DNA of 64,000 nt from Tribonema minus (GCA_017506865.1 JAFCMP010000138.1:1-64000); one strand, 5' to 3'. Positions 1 through 10,281 are shown, counted from the stretch's first letter. The notes: generated by a model from the sequence alone, not told the origin. Made by a program: numbers and translations.

Positions 1-265
1 CTCGGACTCCTCCACGAAAAGAAAGGGGAGTAAGGGCAAGGCTGATGCGGCACCGGCTGACAAGCCGGAGAAGCCCGCGAAGAAGTCCAAGTCGTCAAAG
101 GAGCCCGCAACCCCTCCTGCGCCGGCCGTTGGCGTAGCGAGCGAGAGGCGGAGCTCGACGACGAGATATGCGCTGGCGCCGGTGACGACGCCAGCTCTGA
201 TGCGGGTGAGACTGGTGCCTGTCTAACCGTATCCAGAGCCCGTTTATACCCGGCTGCTCGAGCTG

Positions 266-3200
266 TTGGCGGCCTCGCACAAGTCCGGGGCATCTGCCTC
301 GGCGAGACTGTCTGCAGACGAGGTACAGCTGCAAGAACGTTTCCAGGACCTTGACGCCCAGGCTAAGGTGTTGCGTGGCCTGCGCGATGCTAGCAAGGAG
401 GGTTCCCCTGAACGTACAATGTACAAGACGGACCTCTATGCGATCACGTACCAGCTTCCACGTCTTAAGGCGAGCATGGAGCAGGTAGAAGTTGACCGCT
501 GCGCGTACTCACAGAGATTCAGCGCTTTGGAGACTGCTCGCATAGAACTCGACGCAATCATGGATCGCGATCTTGGCGATGCAGATACACTGCGCCGTCT
601 CAAGGCGTTCGAGAAGGTGCAGCTGGTGCAGCACTTGCAGGCAGGGCGTTTGGTCCAGGTTGCCCCGCCCCGCGTTGGCGTGGCGGCCTCGATTCAGATG
701 TCTCATACTGCGCCGTCGAGCACTGGGGTCACCACGACCCCCAGCGACGATGGCAGTGAACCGTCCCGAGCGGACGGCGCTGACGCTGCTAACAGGGGCA
801 AGGGAGACGTCTATGCGAAGGCTGGTAGGATTGCCGGCGTAGCCGACCTCTCTTCTCGCGTAGGTGTATGTGTCACCAGGCTTGACTCACTCACCGCTGC
901 GCTGCGCTCCATGGCAGAGGACGTCAAGGTCCACGCTCTAAGTGTGGCCATAAAGGCGTCGAAGGACAAACCCTTACTTTCAACTGTGCGCCTACTGTCC
1001 CTAGAGGTCGGCGGCAAGCGGAAGGGGTGGGAGCAGCTAACGTACGCAGAACGTTGTGCAGCCATAATTGAGCACTTCAACTCTGAAGCTGCCCAAGAGA
1101 AGGTGTACAATTCTCTACTTCAAGCCAGGCGTCTCCCGAGCGAGAGCCCTGGGGAGTTGGCTCTCCGCGTGCGGAACATGGTTGTACAGGCAGGTGGTAG
1201 CGAAAGTTCTCGTGAGTTTTCTGAAAAGCTTCACTACTTACGCCTCATCTCATCCAAGGAGCGGACGGCCGCTAGGGTTGCACTGGGGAGGGGCTGGCAG
1301 GACGCTGGTCTTGCGAGCATTCAGGAGCACATTGAGCGCACCTGGAACGGGAAAGCCCATGCCGCGAGCAAGGGCGGACCCACGTCGCAGGATGGTTCTG
1401 ACCGCGAGAGTTTGCGCGACGACGCGTCGCAAGCAAGTGACGCGCCGCGCCAGACGCCCTCTGCCTCGCAGATTGCGCGCAAGGAGAGGGCGCTGGCGGA
1501 CAAGGAGAGGCGCCTCGCCAAAAAGGAGAAAGCCTTGGAGGTGCGAGCTGCTGCTGTAGCCGCCAAGTCGGCTCCGGCAGCCGCGCCCGCCAGGCGTGGG
1601 CCCCCCGCGCCTGAGCATGACAATTCAGGCATGGTGCAGTTCAACCCGCGTTCTCACTGGGTATGCTTTGACTGCCAGACAACGCTGCCGCGCGGTATCG
1701 CCGTTGACATGCATCGCAACACGCCCAACTGCCCGGCGTTTGATCCTTCCCGCCGCCCCCGCGCCGCACCGTACGGCGGGCCGCGCGGTGAGCCGCGCGG
1801 CGCGCCACCGGCGCATCAGGCGAATCAGTACACGCGGTACGGTCCTCGCCCCCCTTTTCCGCCCCCGGCTGCTATGCCGCAGGCGCCGGTCGTGGCAGCG
1901 GCGGCTGCTGCCGCTGCGCCAACGCCGGCGGAGGCGGACGAGTATCACAAGATGATGGCCTTTGTGGCCTGGCAGAGGGCTCAGGGTGAGTCTACTTCGC
2001 TCGCGCGCGCGCGTGCGGCCCTCTCAGGGGGTGGCACCAGCGGTGCGCGCGCCGCAGTTGAACTTGAACATGCTTTTGGTCAACGTGATATGTGCGTCTC
2101 CGCGTCCATCGCAACCTCACCACGTGAGCGCGCGCCTGGGCACAATGACGCCGTATTGCTGGCTATGTTGCATCCTTCGTTACCCAGCGTACCTTCCCTC
2201 GCGGAAGTGTCGCAGTCTACGGCTGATGCTAACATGCAACTTGAAGGTGATAGTGCAAACGATACTCCCCCATCAAACACTGGTTCGCCGCATACGGTTA
2301 CCATACCTAATGCAAGCGAATCGCCTGTCTGTGCTACCGCTGTGACACAGGACCCTGATGCTGGCATGCCAGTGGCGGGTGCAGCGCGGCATGTGACACA
2401 CGCCTCCATATGCTGCGGCATTGGTGGCTGGGACGAGGGTTTAAAGCAGGCAAGTGTGGCAGGCCTTGTGGTGGACACTCAACTTGCTGTTGACAAGTGC
2501 CCCCGCGTGTGTGAGGCGTACCACGAACTGCACCCTGGCACCCACAAGGTTTTAAACGCGTGCCTGAGCGATGATGCAGTAGCCATAGCACTGGCTGAAC
2601 TGGATCCTGACCTCACCACAATGTCCCCCCCGTGCACAGATTATGCAAACGGGAGTGGCGTTGAGGGGGCAGCGGCGGAGGTGACGATCATGGCGGCGCG
2701 GCTGATTGTGAGGGCGAAGCTGCGCTGCTGTGTCATCGAGAATGTGGTATCCATGCTCAGCTCCAAGGCGTGGGCGCGCGCGCAGGCTTTGCTGCTGGCC
2801 CACGGCTACTGTCTCTATGTCAGCAAGCTGAAGGGGTCGGATTTTAGCATAGCGTGCCACCGGCGGCGGGTGTATGTGGTGATTGCGCGGGCAGGGGTTG
2901 GTGTCACGACCGCTATGGCACGGTTCGGGGCGTTAATTAATGCAATTCAGCGTTCATCATTACCCATGTCCGTACGGCGTGTTCTTCGCTGCCCTGAGCG
3001 CTGTTTCTTTTGGAAATCTCGCGTGAAGGGTACCAAGAGTGTGTATGATGCCGATGACTGCATGCCCAGCCCGGTCAGGCGGAACCCTGGAAAACCACCA
3101 GTGGATCTGGCTGACTATGTGGCTGATGATGAACATGATGCTGGCCCTGTGCAAAATGCAAGAGTACTGTCATTGCGTGAAATGGCTGTCCTGCTCACCT

Positions 3201-6200
3201 TCACACGTGACTTGCCATGCAAGGCCACCATTGAGGACATGAAGTTATGGCTTGTAAACTTAGTCATGCCACGCATGGCTTTTCACATTGCCGTTGGGCT
3301 TGTGGGATCTGGCATGCTTGATCTTCAAGTAGGCGCCCCTTGTCCCCGGGGTGTCCGCCTGGACCATGACCCTAGTGCACCCCCCCCTGAATGGATGCTG
3401 CCAGGGTCTGAAGATTACATGCATGTGGCAGAGACTCCTACTGAGCAAGGCAAGGTGCAGGCTAGGGTTGCGGCCATCACCGCACGATACAGTGCTTGGC
3501 AGTATGCAGTCACCCCTGATATGATATGTGCAGAAGGTTTGAACACAGGTCCTTGGTCTTGCACAGCGCTCAATGACTCGTGCAATGACTCAGACTCTGA
3601 TGTTGATGAAGTTGAGGAAGAGGAACTTGTGCAGTCACACCCTAGCGGCTCCTCACAAGGTGCATACGCCAGTGAAGACGAGCATCACTTTGACGACACG
3701 GTGCATGAGGCAACTCGCAGGCGTGGGCTAGGCAACCCTCGCGTGAGCGCTGTGGCTGCCAAGCTACACGATGAAGCGAGCCGCTCACAAGCCGCTGAAG
3801 TGGATCCCGCCTCGGTTAGGCCGGGAGAGACAGTTGTGTTGCCAAGTGGCCAGCCCAGCAAGCAGCGGTTTGCCAGGCTGAAGGCACGCGTGCAGCACCA
3901 ACGTGGGTTCAAAGAACGAGACTTTGTCTCATTGCTGGACCCCGGCGCTGAGGCAGGCATCATGGCAAAAGCAACGGCGGATGAGCTATCTCCAGGGACG
4001 ACATGCCCTCTTGAGAAGGGGGACCATTCAGTCATAGAACTGGCAGACAGTCGCACACAGGTCAAGATCGTAGGCGCTTTGCACCTCACCTTACGGTTTG
4101 GTAACAAGCTGGTGCGGCACAAGTTCTACATTGTGGACTTGGCCATCACCACCATTCTAGGCAGCGACTTCTTTGGCATGTACAAAACCCTCTTTGACTA
4201 TGAGGATTTGACATACCAGCCGTTAGGTTCGGACGGCCCAAAGTTGAAGATGCTAGGCAGCGAGGCAGCGCATGGGACGGTGTGGCAAGGCGCTAAGACC
4301 GCAGGGGCTGTGAAAATTAGCCCCAAAGTACCAGCCCCCCCTGCGCATCGTGCCGTGTGCCTGGTGAATGACATACTCATTCCAGCGCACACCGAGGTGA
4401 ACGTTGAAGTTGCATTACACCCACCAGTGAAAGGGCTGAGCCCCTACTCGGCAGTAATACAACCCGCAATGTCTCAGACGATGTTGAAGTTGCAAGAAAG
4501 GGGCGTAAAGGCCGCCATGTCGGTGGATATTGTTGGCGCGCACAACCCTGTGCGCGCACGCATGGTGAACTTCTCAGACCAGCCGGTGCTTATGGCCAGA
4601 AACACCTTCATTGGTGAGGCACGGCCGGCTTCGCCTGAGGATATCATTGAGTTGGAGGACGCATCTGCGACCAAGCTTGAGCAACAGCTCTTGCAGGTGG
4701 CTGCAGCTCACCACCCGAACAGCGAGTTCAGCTACGCTGCAACCGCGGCGCTGCGAGCAATTGCATTGGGGAAGGCTGCTGGTACCTATGGTGCTGCTAA
4801 TGTGTCTGCTGCTACACCAGGCACAGAACGCACTCGTACCACACAGGAACCCTGCACTGAAGCAGAGCTACGCGAGATGCTACCCACCAAAGGTGACCTT
4901 CATGATATGAAAGCCCCCGATGGTAGGCCATATGCTGAGCATCTGATGGATGTGTTCAACGAATTCGCGAGCGTGTTTGCAAAGGACCCCAAAAATCCGA
5001 CAGTGACAAACCTCATGGAGTTTGAGATTGACACTGGTGATGCAATGCCCATCGCTGAAAAGGCTAGGAGGTGGGCGCAAAAGGAGGCAGAGTACATCAT
5101 GGAACATGTCAAGGCCATGCATGTGCGCAAGCAAGTGGAGCCTAGCAATGGTCCATGGGCATGCAACCCAGTACTAGCAAGGCAAGGTGATAAGATACGA
5201 TTTTGCGTGGACTTCCGCCGTCTCAATGCTGTCACGAAGCGCGACAGCAGAGGTCTAGGCAACATCGATGATATGGTGCATCAAATGAAGGGCGCCCGGT
5301 ACGTGTCCTCAGTCGACATGGCCGCGGGCTACCATCAGATACCATTGCGCGAAAGTGACAAGCCTAAAACGGCATTCCGCACACCTGATGGAGGGCTATG
5401 GCAGTACACAGTGGCACCTTTTGGGCTTGTGAATTTGCCTGCGCAATTCACACGCTTGATGCACAACACTTTGGGCGCTGCCCTAGGTGCATATGCCATG
5501 GTTTACGTCGACGACGTCTTGATATATGATGACTCCATGGAAACGCACCTTGCGCATATCCGTGACGTCCTATCACGCATCAAAGACGCTGGTCTAAGTG
5601 TGGCGCGGCACAAATGCCAATGGTTCCAAACTGAGATCAAGTTCCTTGGTCACATTGTGGGATCAGGGGGCATTCGTCCGGACCCAGAAAAGGTTCAGGC
5701 AATGTCTGACATGAGCGCGCCATTGAATGCCAAAGGGAGAGCTGACAAGGGGCTAGTACGTACAGTACTGGGCTGCTTCAACTATTACCGGCGGTATGTT
5801 CAAGATTTTGCGACATTGGCAGCCCCACTTGTGGAGCTGACCAAAAGTGATGCAGAAATGGTATGGGATAGGCGCAGGCGCGATGCCTTTGAGGCATTAA
5901 AAAAGGCAATGTGCGAGGCAAAACTGGTGTCACACCCAGACTTCTCACTACCATTTGTGCTGTACACTGATGCATCTCAAACTGCCATTAGTGGCATTTT
6001 GACGCAATTTAAACCAGTGCAGGCACTTAGTGGCAAAGAAGCTGCCCCCGCGGCAGGCCGCAGGCGCACAGTAAATGGGAAGGAGGAAATGGAAGTAGTA
6101 GTGGGTTACTTCTCAAAAATTAATTCCACACAAGACGCCAAACTTGGCGCTACCGCGCTAGAGTGCCTGGCCGTCGTGCTGTCACTCAACCATTACCGAC

Positions 6201-9200
6201 CTTACGTGTGGGGCAACCCAGTCACAGTGGTTACAGATGCGGCGGCCCTACGATGGCTGCTGACTTTGCAGGACCACAATGGCAAGCTTATGCGGTGGGC
6301 TATGAGGTTGCTGGAGTACGACATTACCGTACAACACCGACCAGGCCTGGTGAACTCAAATGCAGACGGCCTGTCCAGGCTCCCTATGCAAAAAGAGTTG
6401 GACGCTCCTAGAGAGTATGAGCAAGCAGACGAGCAATGGTCAGACTCAATTCCATGCTTTGCAGCACCACCTTCAGGGGTGAAGTTTGCACATTTTGTGG
6501 AAGAGTTTGCGGCGCCCTTAGGGGAGTTTGCTGACCAAGCAAAGGCGACCAACCATGGGTCACATGTTTCTGCAGCGGCAATTAAAATTGCCAACTTCAG
6601 GGGTAAACTGGTGAGCAATGAGTGGGGCACTCCCTTCTTGCTCAATGAGCTAGCCATGAAGAATGCAAGTGAGGACTCAAGCATAGCAGCCAGGCTGGCT
6701 ACGCTTACGGTCCAACAGGTCAATGTTTTGCTATGTGAGCTGGACGAGGAAGACTCTTCGTGGACGGATGGAGAGACTGCGTCGATGTCTTTCAGTCCAG
6801 CTACTTTGCATATGTATGCTAATGCATGCATGGATGAGGCGGCAGAGTCTGACTGGGACTCCCCGGCATCTAGCAAGACTGCGAGCATATCTGCCAAGCG
6901 CCGCCGGGTCGCTGCCAACACCGCTGTACCGCTACCAGGGGGCGCCATCCCCCCGCAGCGAACAGAGGGGGTGTCGGAGCCATGCCGTAAGCGCACACTC
7001 AGCAGGCCCAGCCATGAACTGGTCCCTGAACCAGTTGACGGGACCACGCCTGTGCCGGCAATGCTAAGCCGGGAAGCGTTTATTGAGCTCCAGCAGCGGG
7101 ACCCCTTGTGTCAGGCAGTGTCACGCACTCTGAGGGACAATATATACCCGCAGGATAGTGAGCTGGCTGCACACTTAATGGTGAACCGTGACTGGTACTG
7201 TCACGAGGAGGACGGCCTGCTGGTACATCTGGCCACCAGCCACCCCAAACGCGGGATGGTGCTGCGCCAATGGTTTGTACCCGCCGCGCTGCGCCCTCTG
7301 GTTTTGAGGCTGGGGCATGACGACGCCACGGCCGGTCACGCCGGCGCAAGCGCCACGTATGTCCGCCTGTTTGAGCGCTTCTACTGGCCTCGCATCAGCA
7401 GTGATGTACACACGTATGTCACTAGTTGCATGTCTTGCCTACAGCGCAAGAAGGCTACGACTGGCAAGGCCAAGATGATGTTAACACTGCCAACTCGCAT
7501 GTTTCAGCGAGCGCACACTGACATCACCATGACCTCGGTGGTGTCTTCAGAGGGGCACATAGGGCTGCTGACAGTAATTGAGGCACGCTCTGGATTTTGC
7601 TGGCTCATGCCAATTAAAAACAAGGACATGCATACGGTTGCAAGGCTCTTGTACAAGGTAATCCTAGAAATGGGATCCATGTTAGAGGAGCTGGTGTCGG
7701 ACCAAGGCAAGGAGTTTCTGAACATTGTGGTGCGCGATTTGTGCTCAATTTTCAGGATCATGAAAATTGACACAAGTGCATACCACCCACAGGCAAATGG
7801 GGTCGCTGAACGGCAAAATGAACGCATCATGGCCATTCTGACTGCCTGGGTTGACAAGACCCAACAGAATTGGCATGAGGGCGTTGAGGCCGTGCAGTTC
7901 GCTCTCCGGTCCACCCCCAGAGAAGAAACAGGCCTGAGCCCTTTCTACTGTGTGTATGGCCGCGAGCCGTCCCTGCCATTCGAAACCTTCCCTGATGAAG
8001 TGCATGGTGGTGACTTACATTCTGAGATTGAACGCAAGCGCGTCAACCTCAAAATGGCACAGAAGGTTATTGATGAGGCATATGGCATCAAGGCGCGCAG
8101 AGTTGACAAGGCTAATGAAGCGGTCAAGCGCGCAATGAAGGTTAAAGTTGGGGACCTGGTCATGATCAAGCAGAAGCCTGCTAAGGGATGCTCCAGGAAG
8201 CTGGACCCTAAATTCATTGGACCATGGGTGGTAGCAGAGGAAACTGGCGGATCTGGGCTGTCATTTTCATGCCGCATGATGGGGCGCCGGGTGCGTCGCA
8301 CACGGGCACATGTGACCAACATGAAGCCTTTTCATTTAAGGCCAAGTGTCATGGAACTTGACAAGCCCTACGCGGTGCTTAATGAGGAAGACATTAAGCA
8401 ACTGCCCAAGGATGGCTGGCTAGAGAGGCTGGTAGACCGCCGGTACAACCCCAATGGTTCGTGGGACTACCGTTGGCTGCTCAGAGATGGTACGTTGAGC
8501 ACATGGAAGACAGAGGACGATGCACTCGAGGTTGCCATGCCTTGGACGCTCGATACTTTTCACGCGCTCTACGAGTTGAAGCATGTGAATGACATGCCTG
8601 ACTACGCCACGAGGATACCACGGGAGGACCGGCGCGTATCCACGAAAGAGGCTGCGCTGGCCCTATTCCCGAGAGGTACTAAGGTGGTGCGTGAGGAGCG
8701 CGGCGCGCTTAAGCAACAAGTCAAGTACCTATGGGGAACCATCACTGGTTACCTCGCACCGTACTGGCGCGTGCGCTATGAAGATGGTGACTGGGAGGAC
8801 TTCACAAAGCGGCAGTTGCAATGCGCAATTGCGTTGGCTGAAGCCACTCAGCAGCGCGCAAAGGATCTGGGCGTCACGGTTTCTAGCCCCAAGGTGGTGC
8901 AGGAAATGTGCCCTGGGATCCCACCAGACTTTGGTGCGACTTACCATGGTCAGACCGTGAGAGTCAAAAGTGCAACTGGTTGGAGCCGTGCAGTGCTCAA
9001 GGAATACTTGCCCCGGGCCGGCAAGTACACATTTCGCGTGCATTACAACGGGCACCCAGTCACGCGTTTAATCACCGTGCGGCTGAGGCCTGACTACTAC
9101 AGCACCGCAGTTACAAGCGAGCAGGCTGAGGCAGACCCTATGTCCAGTTGGAACCTACTGCTGACCACGGTCGCAGAAGAGGTCCCCTTGGGCCAGGAGT

Positions 9201-9268
9201 CTGGTCAGGGAGGTTCAGATTCATACAGTGGCGATGACATGGATTTGAGCGATGGTGATGTGAGGTAG
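266..9268 (+). CDS. Gag-methyltransferase-Pol polyprotein of the Ty3/gypsy element
   Basis: A single open frame of 3000 codons. Domains in order, with approximate residues: Gag-like helical region 1-450, with a Lys/Glu/Arg coiled coil near 405-440 and a C-x2-C...H...C zinc-like cluster near 467-490; C5 cytosine methyltransferase 709-1020; aspartic protease-like region near 1215-1310; reverse transcriptase 1600-1850 with the YVDD catalytic motif; RNase H 1895-2040 beginning at YTDAS; integrase with HHCC zinc domain near 2355-2400 and a DDE core 2410-2530 (SDQGKEF and AYHPQANGVAERQNE blocks); and a C-terminal tail with small beta-barrel-like modules from about 2700. Length is well above a usual gypsy Gag-Pol because of the methyltransferase and the tail. 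The first ATG in the frame is taken as start; the true start may differ because the left flank is cut. The family normally makes one polyprotein that is cut by its protease. Confidence 0.88.
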   Translation: MAASHKSGASASARLSADEVQLQERFQDLDAQAKVLRGLRDASKEGSPERTMYKTDLYAITYQLPRLKASMEQVEVDRCAYSQRFSALETARIELDAIMDRDLGDADTLRRLKAFEKVQLVQHLQAGRLVQVAPPRVGVAASIQMSHTAPSSTGVTTTPSDDGSEPSRADGADAANRGKGDVYAKAGRIAGVADLSSRVGVCVTRLDSLTAALRSMAEDVKVHALSVAIKASKDKPLLSTVRLLSLEVGGKRKGWEQLTYAERCAAIIEHFNSEAAQEKVYNSLLQARRLPSESPGELALRVRNMVVQAGGSESSREFSEKLHYLRLISSKERTAARVALGRGWQDAGLASIQEHIERTWNGKAHAASKGGPTSQDGSDRESLRDDASQASDAPRQTPSASQIARKERALADKERRLAKKEKALEVRAAAVAAKSAPAAAPARRGPPAPEHDNSGMVQFNPRSHWVCFDCQTTLPRGIAVDMHRNTPNCPAFDPSRRPRAAPYGGPRGEPRGAPPAHQANQYTRYGPRPPFPPPAAMPQAPVVAAAAAAAAPTPAEADEYHKMMAFVAWQRAQGESTSLARARAALSGGGTSGARAAVELEHAFGQRDMCVSASIATSPRERAPGHNDAVLLAMLHPSLPSVPSLAEVSQSTADANMQLEGDSANDTPPSNTGSPHTVTIPNASESPVCATAVTQDPDAGMPVAGAARHVTHASICCGIGGWDEGLKQASVAGLVVDTQLAVDKCPRVCEAYHELHPGTHKVLNACLSDDAVAIALAELDPDLTTMSPPCTDYANGSGVEGAAAEVTIMAARLIVRAKLRCCVIENVVSMLSSKAWARAQALLLAHGYCLYVSKLKGSDFSIACHRRRVYVVIARAGVGVTTAMARFGALINAIQRSSLPMSVRRVLRCPERCFFWKSRVKGTKSVYDADDCMPSPVRRNPGKPPVDLADYVADDEHDAGPVQNARVLSLREMAVLLTFTRDLPCKATIEDMKLWLVNLVMPRMAFHIAVGLVGSGMLDLQVGAPCPRGVRLDHDPSAPPPEWMLPGSEDYMHVAETPTEQGKVQARVAAITARYSAWQYAVTPDMICAEGLNTGPWSCTALNDSCNDSDSDVDEVEEEELVQSHPSGSSQGAYASEDEHHFDDTVHEATRRRGLGNPRVSAVAAKLHDEASRSQAAEVDPASVRPGETVVLPSGQPSKQRFARLKARVQHQRGFKERDFVSLLDPGAEAGIMAKATADELSPGTTCPLEKGDHSVIELADSRTQVKIVGALHLTLRFGNKLVRHKFYIVDLAITTILGSDFFGMYKTLFDYEDLTYQPLGSDGPKLKMLGSEAAHGTVWQGAKTAGAVKISPKVPAPPAHRAVCLVNDILIPAHTEVNVEVALHPPVKGLSPYSAVIQPAMSQTMLKLQERGVKAAMSVDIVGAHNPVRARMVNFSDQPVLMARNTFIGEARPASPEDIIELEDASATKLEQQLLQVAAAHHPNSEFSYAATAALRAIALGKAAGTYGAANVSAATPGTERTRTTQEPCTEAELREMLPTKGDLHDMKAPDGRPYAEHLMDVFNEFASVFAKDPKNPTVTNLMEFEIDTGDAMPIAEKARRWAQKEAEYIMEHVKAMHVRKQVEPSNGPWACNPVLARQGDKIRFCVDFRRLNAVTKRDSRGLGNIDDMVHQMKGARYVSSVDMAAGYHQIPLRESDKPKTAFRTPDGGLWQYTVAPFGLVNLPAQFTRLMHNTLGAALGAYAMVYVDDVLIYDDSMETHLAHIRDVLSRIKDAGLSVARHKCQWFQTEIKFLGHIVGSGGIRPDPEKVQAMSDMSAPLNAKGRADKGLVRTVLGCFNYYRRYVQDFATLAAPLVELTKSDAEMVWDRRRRDAFEALKKAMCEAKLVSHPDFSLPFVLYTDASQTAISGILTQFKPVQALSGKEAAPAAGRRRTVNGKEEMEVVVGYFSKINSTQDAKLGATALECLAVVLSLNHYRPYVWGNPVTVVTDAAALRWLLTLQDHNGKLMRWAMRLLEYDITVQHRPGLVNSNADGLSRLPMQKELDAPREYEQADEQWSDSIPCFAAPPSGVKFAHFVEEFAAPLGEFADQAKATNHGSHVSAAAIKIANFRGKLVSNEWGTPFLLNELAMKNASEDSSIAARLATLTVQQVNVLLCELDEEDSSWTDGETASMSFSPATLHMYANACMDEAAESDWDSPASSKTASISAKRRRVAANTAVPLPGGAIPPQRTEGVSEPCRKRTLSRPSHELVPEPVDGTTPVPAMLSREAFIELQQRDPLCQAVSRTLRDNIYPQDSELAAHLMVNRDWYCHEEDGLLVHLATSHPKRGMVLRQWFVPAALRPLVLRLGHDDATAGHAGASATYVRLFERFYWPRISSDVHTYVTSCMSCLQRKKATTGKAKMMLTLPTRMFQRAHTDITMTSVVSSEGHIGLLTVIEARSGFCWLMPIKNKDMHTVARLLYKVILEMGSMLEELVSDQGKEFLNIVVRDLCSIFRIMKIDTSAYHPQANGVAERQNERIMAILTAWVDKTQQNWHEGVEAVQFALRSTPREETGLSPFYCVYGREPSLPFETFPDEVHGGDLHSEIERKRVNLKMAQKVIDEAYGIKARRVDKANEAVKRAMKVKVGDLVMIKQKPAKGCSRKLDPKFIGPWVVAEETGGSGLSFSCRMMGRRVRRTRAHVTNMKPFHLRPSVMELDKPYAVLNEEDIKQLPKDGWLERLVDRRYNPNGSWDYRWLLRDGTLSTWKTEDDALEVAMPWTLDTFHALYELKHVNDMPDYATRIPREDRRVSTKEAALALFPRGTKVVREERGALKQQVKYLWGTITGYLAPYWRVRYEDGDWEDFTKRQLQCAIALAEATQQRAKDLGVTVSSPKVVQEMCPGIPPDFGATYHGQTVRVKSATGWSRAVLKEYLPRAGKYTFRVHYNGHPVTRLITVRLRPDYYSTAVTSEQAEADPMSSWNLLLTTVAEEVPLGQESGQGGSDSYSGDDMDLSDGDVR
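2389..3320 (+). other. C5 cytosine DNA methyltransferase domain inside the retrotransposon polyprotein
   Basis: Seen directly: a SAM-binding motif I (CCGIGGWDEG), catalytic motif IV with the Pro-Cys pair (SPPCTDYANGSG), motif VI (ENV), motif VIII-like HRRRVYVV, and later blocks resembling motifs IX and X (LSLREMAVLLTF, then PRMAFHIAVG). The order and spacing match the DNMT/Dcm fold. Known for the family: the motif IV cysteine attacks C6 of cytosine and the motif VI glutamate assists. Inference: the domain could methylate the element's own DNA or RNA-DNA products. Methyltransferase-bearing LTR elements have been reported in the dinoflagellate Symbiodinium and the charophyte Klebsormidium; whether this is the same lineage or a separate capture cannot be told here. 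Confidence 0.88.
8400..9265 (+). other. C-terminal Tudor/chromo-like tail of the polyprotein
   Basis: Downstream of the integrase a segment resembles small chromatin-reader or RNA-binding barrels. One part reads WGTITGYLAPYWRVRYEDGD with the following WEDF, which is the typical pattern of Tudor-like repeats in plant and algal proteins (Gly-x-Val/Ile-x-Gly-Tyr, then a Tyr-x-Val-x-Tyr-Glu-Asp-Gly-Asp turn). A second barrel-like stretch follows near 8940-9110. In chromoviruses a chromodomain at this place steers integration; here the module looks different from a canonical chromodomain. Assignment to a named family needs a profile search. Confidence 0.5.
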
Positions 9269-9509
9269 CTACACCACGCATGTGCTCAGTGGCTGGCCGG
9301 CGCTGTGACATGAAGCTATCCTCGAGCTGTGCAGCGGCGCCTTAAACGAATATTGCGCTGCACAGTACCTATGTGGATACTCTATACGAGGGTCTGTAAA
9401 GGTTGGGTGTGGAGGTGAAGCAAATTGAATTACACATACGCTAACGTAGAACTGTAGCAACGTTGATCCCTGTGGTGCTATGCGTTTCTCTGGGGACAGA
9501 GAAATCATG

Positions 9510-10281
9510 AGAAGGGGGAGTTGACACGGGCAGCTGTATGTAAAGTAAACTATTTATGTAGCCTTCTGGCTTATGATGTTTCAACTCTATTATATTCGGC
9601 CGTTATTAGGGCCCAGGGCAATTGGTTCGAACTAGGGGAACATTGCAGGAAAACCCCTTAACCGGTGAGACCCTTGAGTCTCCCCAGATGAAGGGTTGTG
9701 CTTGCAAGGCCTCGGTTCTTGTCAGTCAGCTAGGATACCACGGCTCCAGGATAGAGACAACTGAAGCCAACAACCATCAACCATCATGGACCCTTCTAAA
9801 TCAGCCCAAGCCAACGCTGCCCCATCTACAAGTAAGACAGGCTTAACATAACAAATATAACCCCAACTTTGTTTCACAGGAGACTTCGTAGCTAAGGAGC
9901 TACGCGAGCTCAGCAATCGCTGTCGCTTGCACACATTGTAACACACACACAAACACATTCACAACTGCCACTCTGCTTCGAAGGCGGAGCGTCCTACTTG
10001 AGGTTAGCTGGCCACGGCAGGCGGCCACGATGTGTACGGATTAATTGCCGTTAGCTGGCCACGAGAGGCGGCCACGATGTGTACGTTCAAGCTGTGCTAC
10101 ACTATGCTGTGCTACACTACGCTGTGCCTTTCCTGGAAGCCTACGGAGGGTGGTCGAGCTTAGCGTGGCTCCGCAATTAAGGCAGAGGACACTCACGACA
10201 CTAATCTACGATATAGGTATCGCGTAGCGAGGCCTCGCGATTAAGCGGAAGACACACAAAGCGCCTGTCTCTCGGTTGCCA
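9510..10281 (+). mobile_element. polypurine tract and putative 3' LTR
   Basis: A purine run (agaagggggag, 9510-9520) immediately precedes a TG dinucleotide at 9522, the usual arrangement of a plus-strand primer and LTR start. The following region is non-coding, contains AT-rich stretches (about 9540-9600), a short ATG-led reading frame at 9785 and splice-site-like sequence around 9833-9879. The right end is undefined; the CA at 10280-10281 gives an LTR of about 760 bases. No second LTR is in the window to confirm it. Confidence 0.4.
10003..10085 (+). repeat. two-copy direct repeat in the LTR-like region
   Basis: Two near-identical 36-base units (10003-10038 and 10050-10085) share gttagctggccacg and ggcggccacgatgtgtacg, separated by 11 bases. 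They lie inside the putative LTR. Such short repeats in LTRs are often promoter or enhancer duplications; no function is shown. Confidence 0.75.

Larger units (their letters stand above)
1..10281 (+). mobile_element. Ty3/gypsy LTR retrotransposon carrying a DNA methyltransferase domain (5' end outside window)
   Basis: The left edge cuts into the element, so its 5' LTR and primer-binding site are not visible. The first 265 bases are Lys/Ser/Pro-rich when translated and resemble a Gag leader; their exact relation to the main frame is unresolved. The domain order protease, reverse transcriptase, RNase H, integrase defines Ty3/gypsy (Metaviridae-like) rather than copia. A cytosine-5 DNA methyltransferase domain sits between Gag and protease. 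A polypurine tract lies near 9510-9520 and LTR-like sequence follows. Over the visible part the coding region looks whole, which suggests a young insertion, but age cannot be measured without the second LTR. The right boundary is a guess (last CA before the tRNA-like sequence). Treated as a fossil element. Confidence 0.9.
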
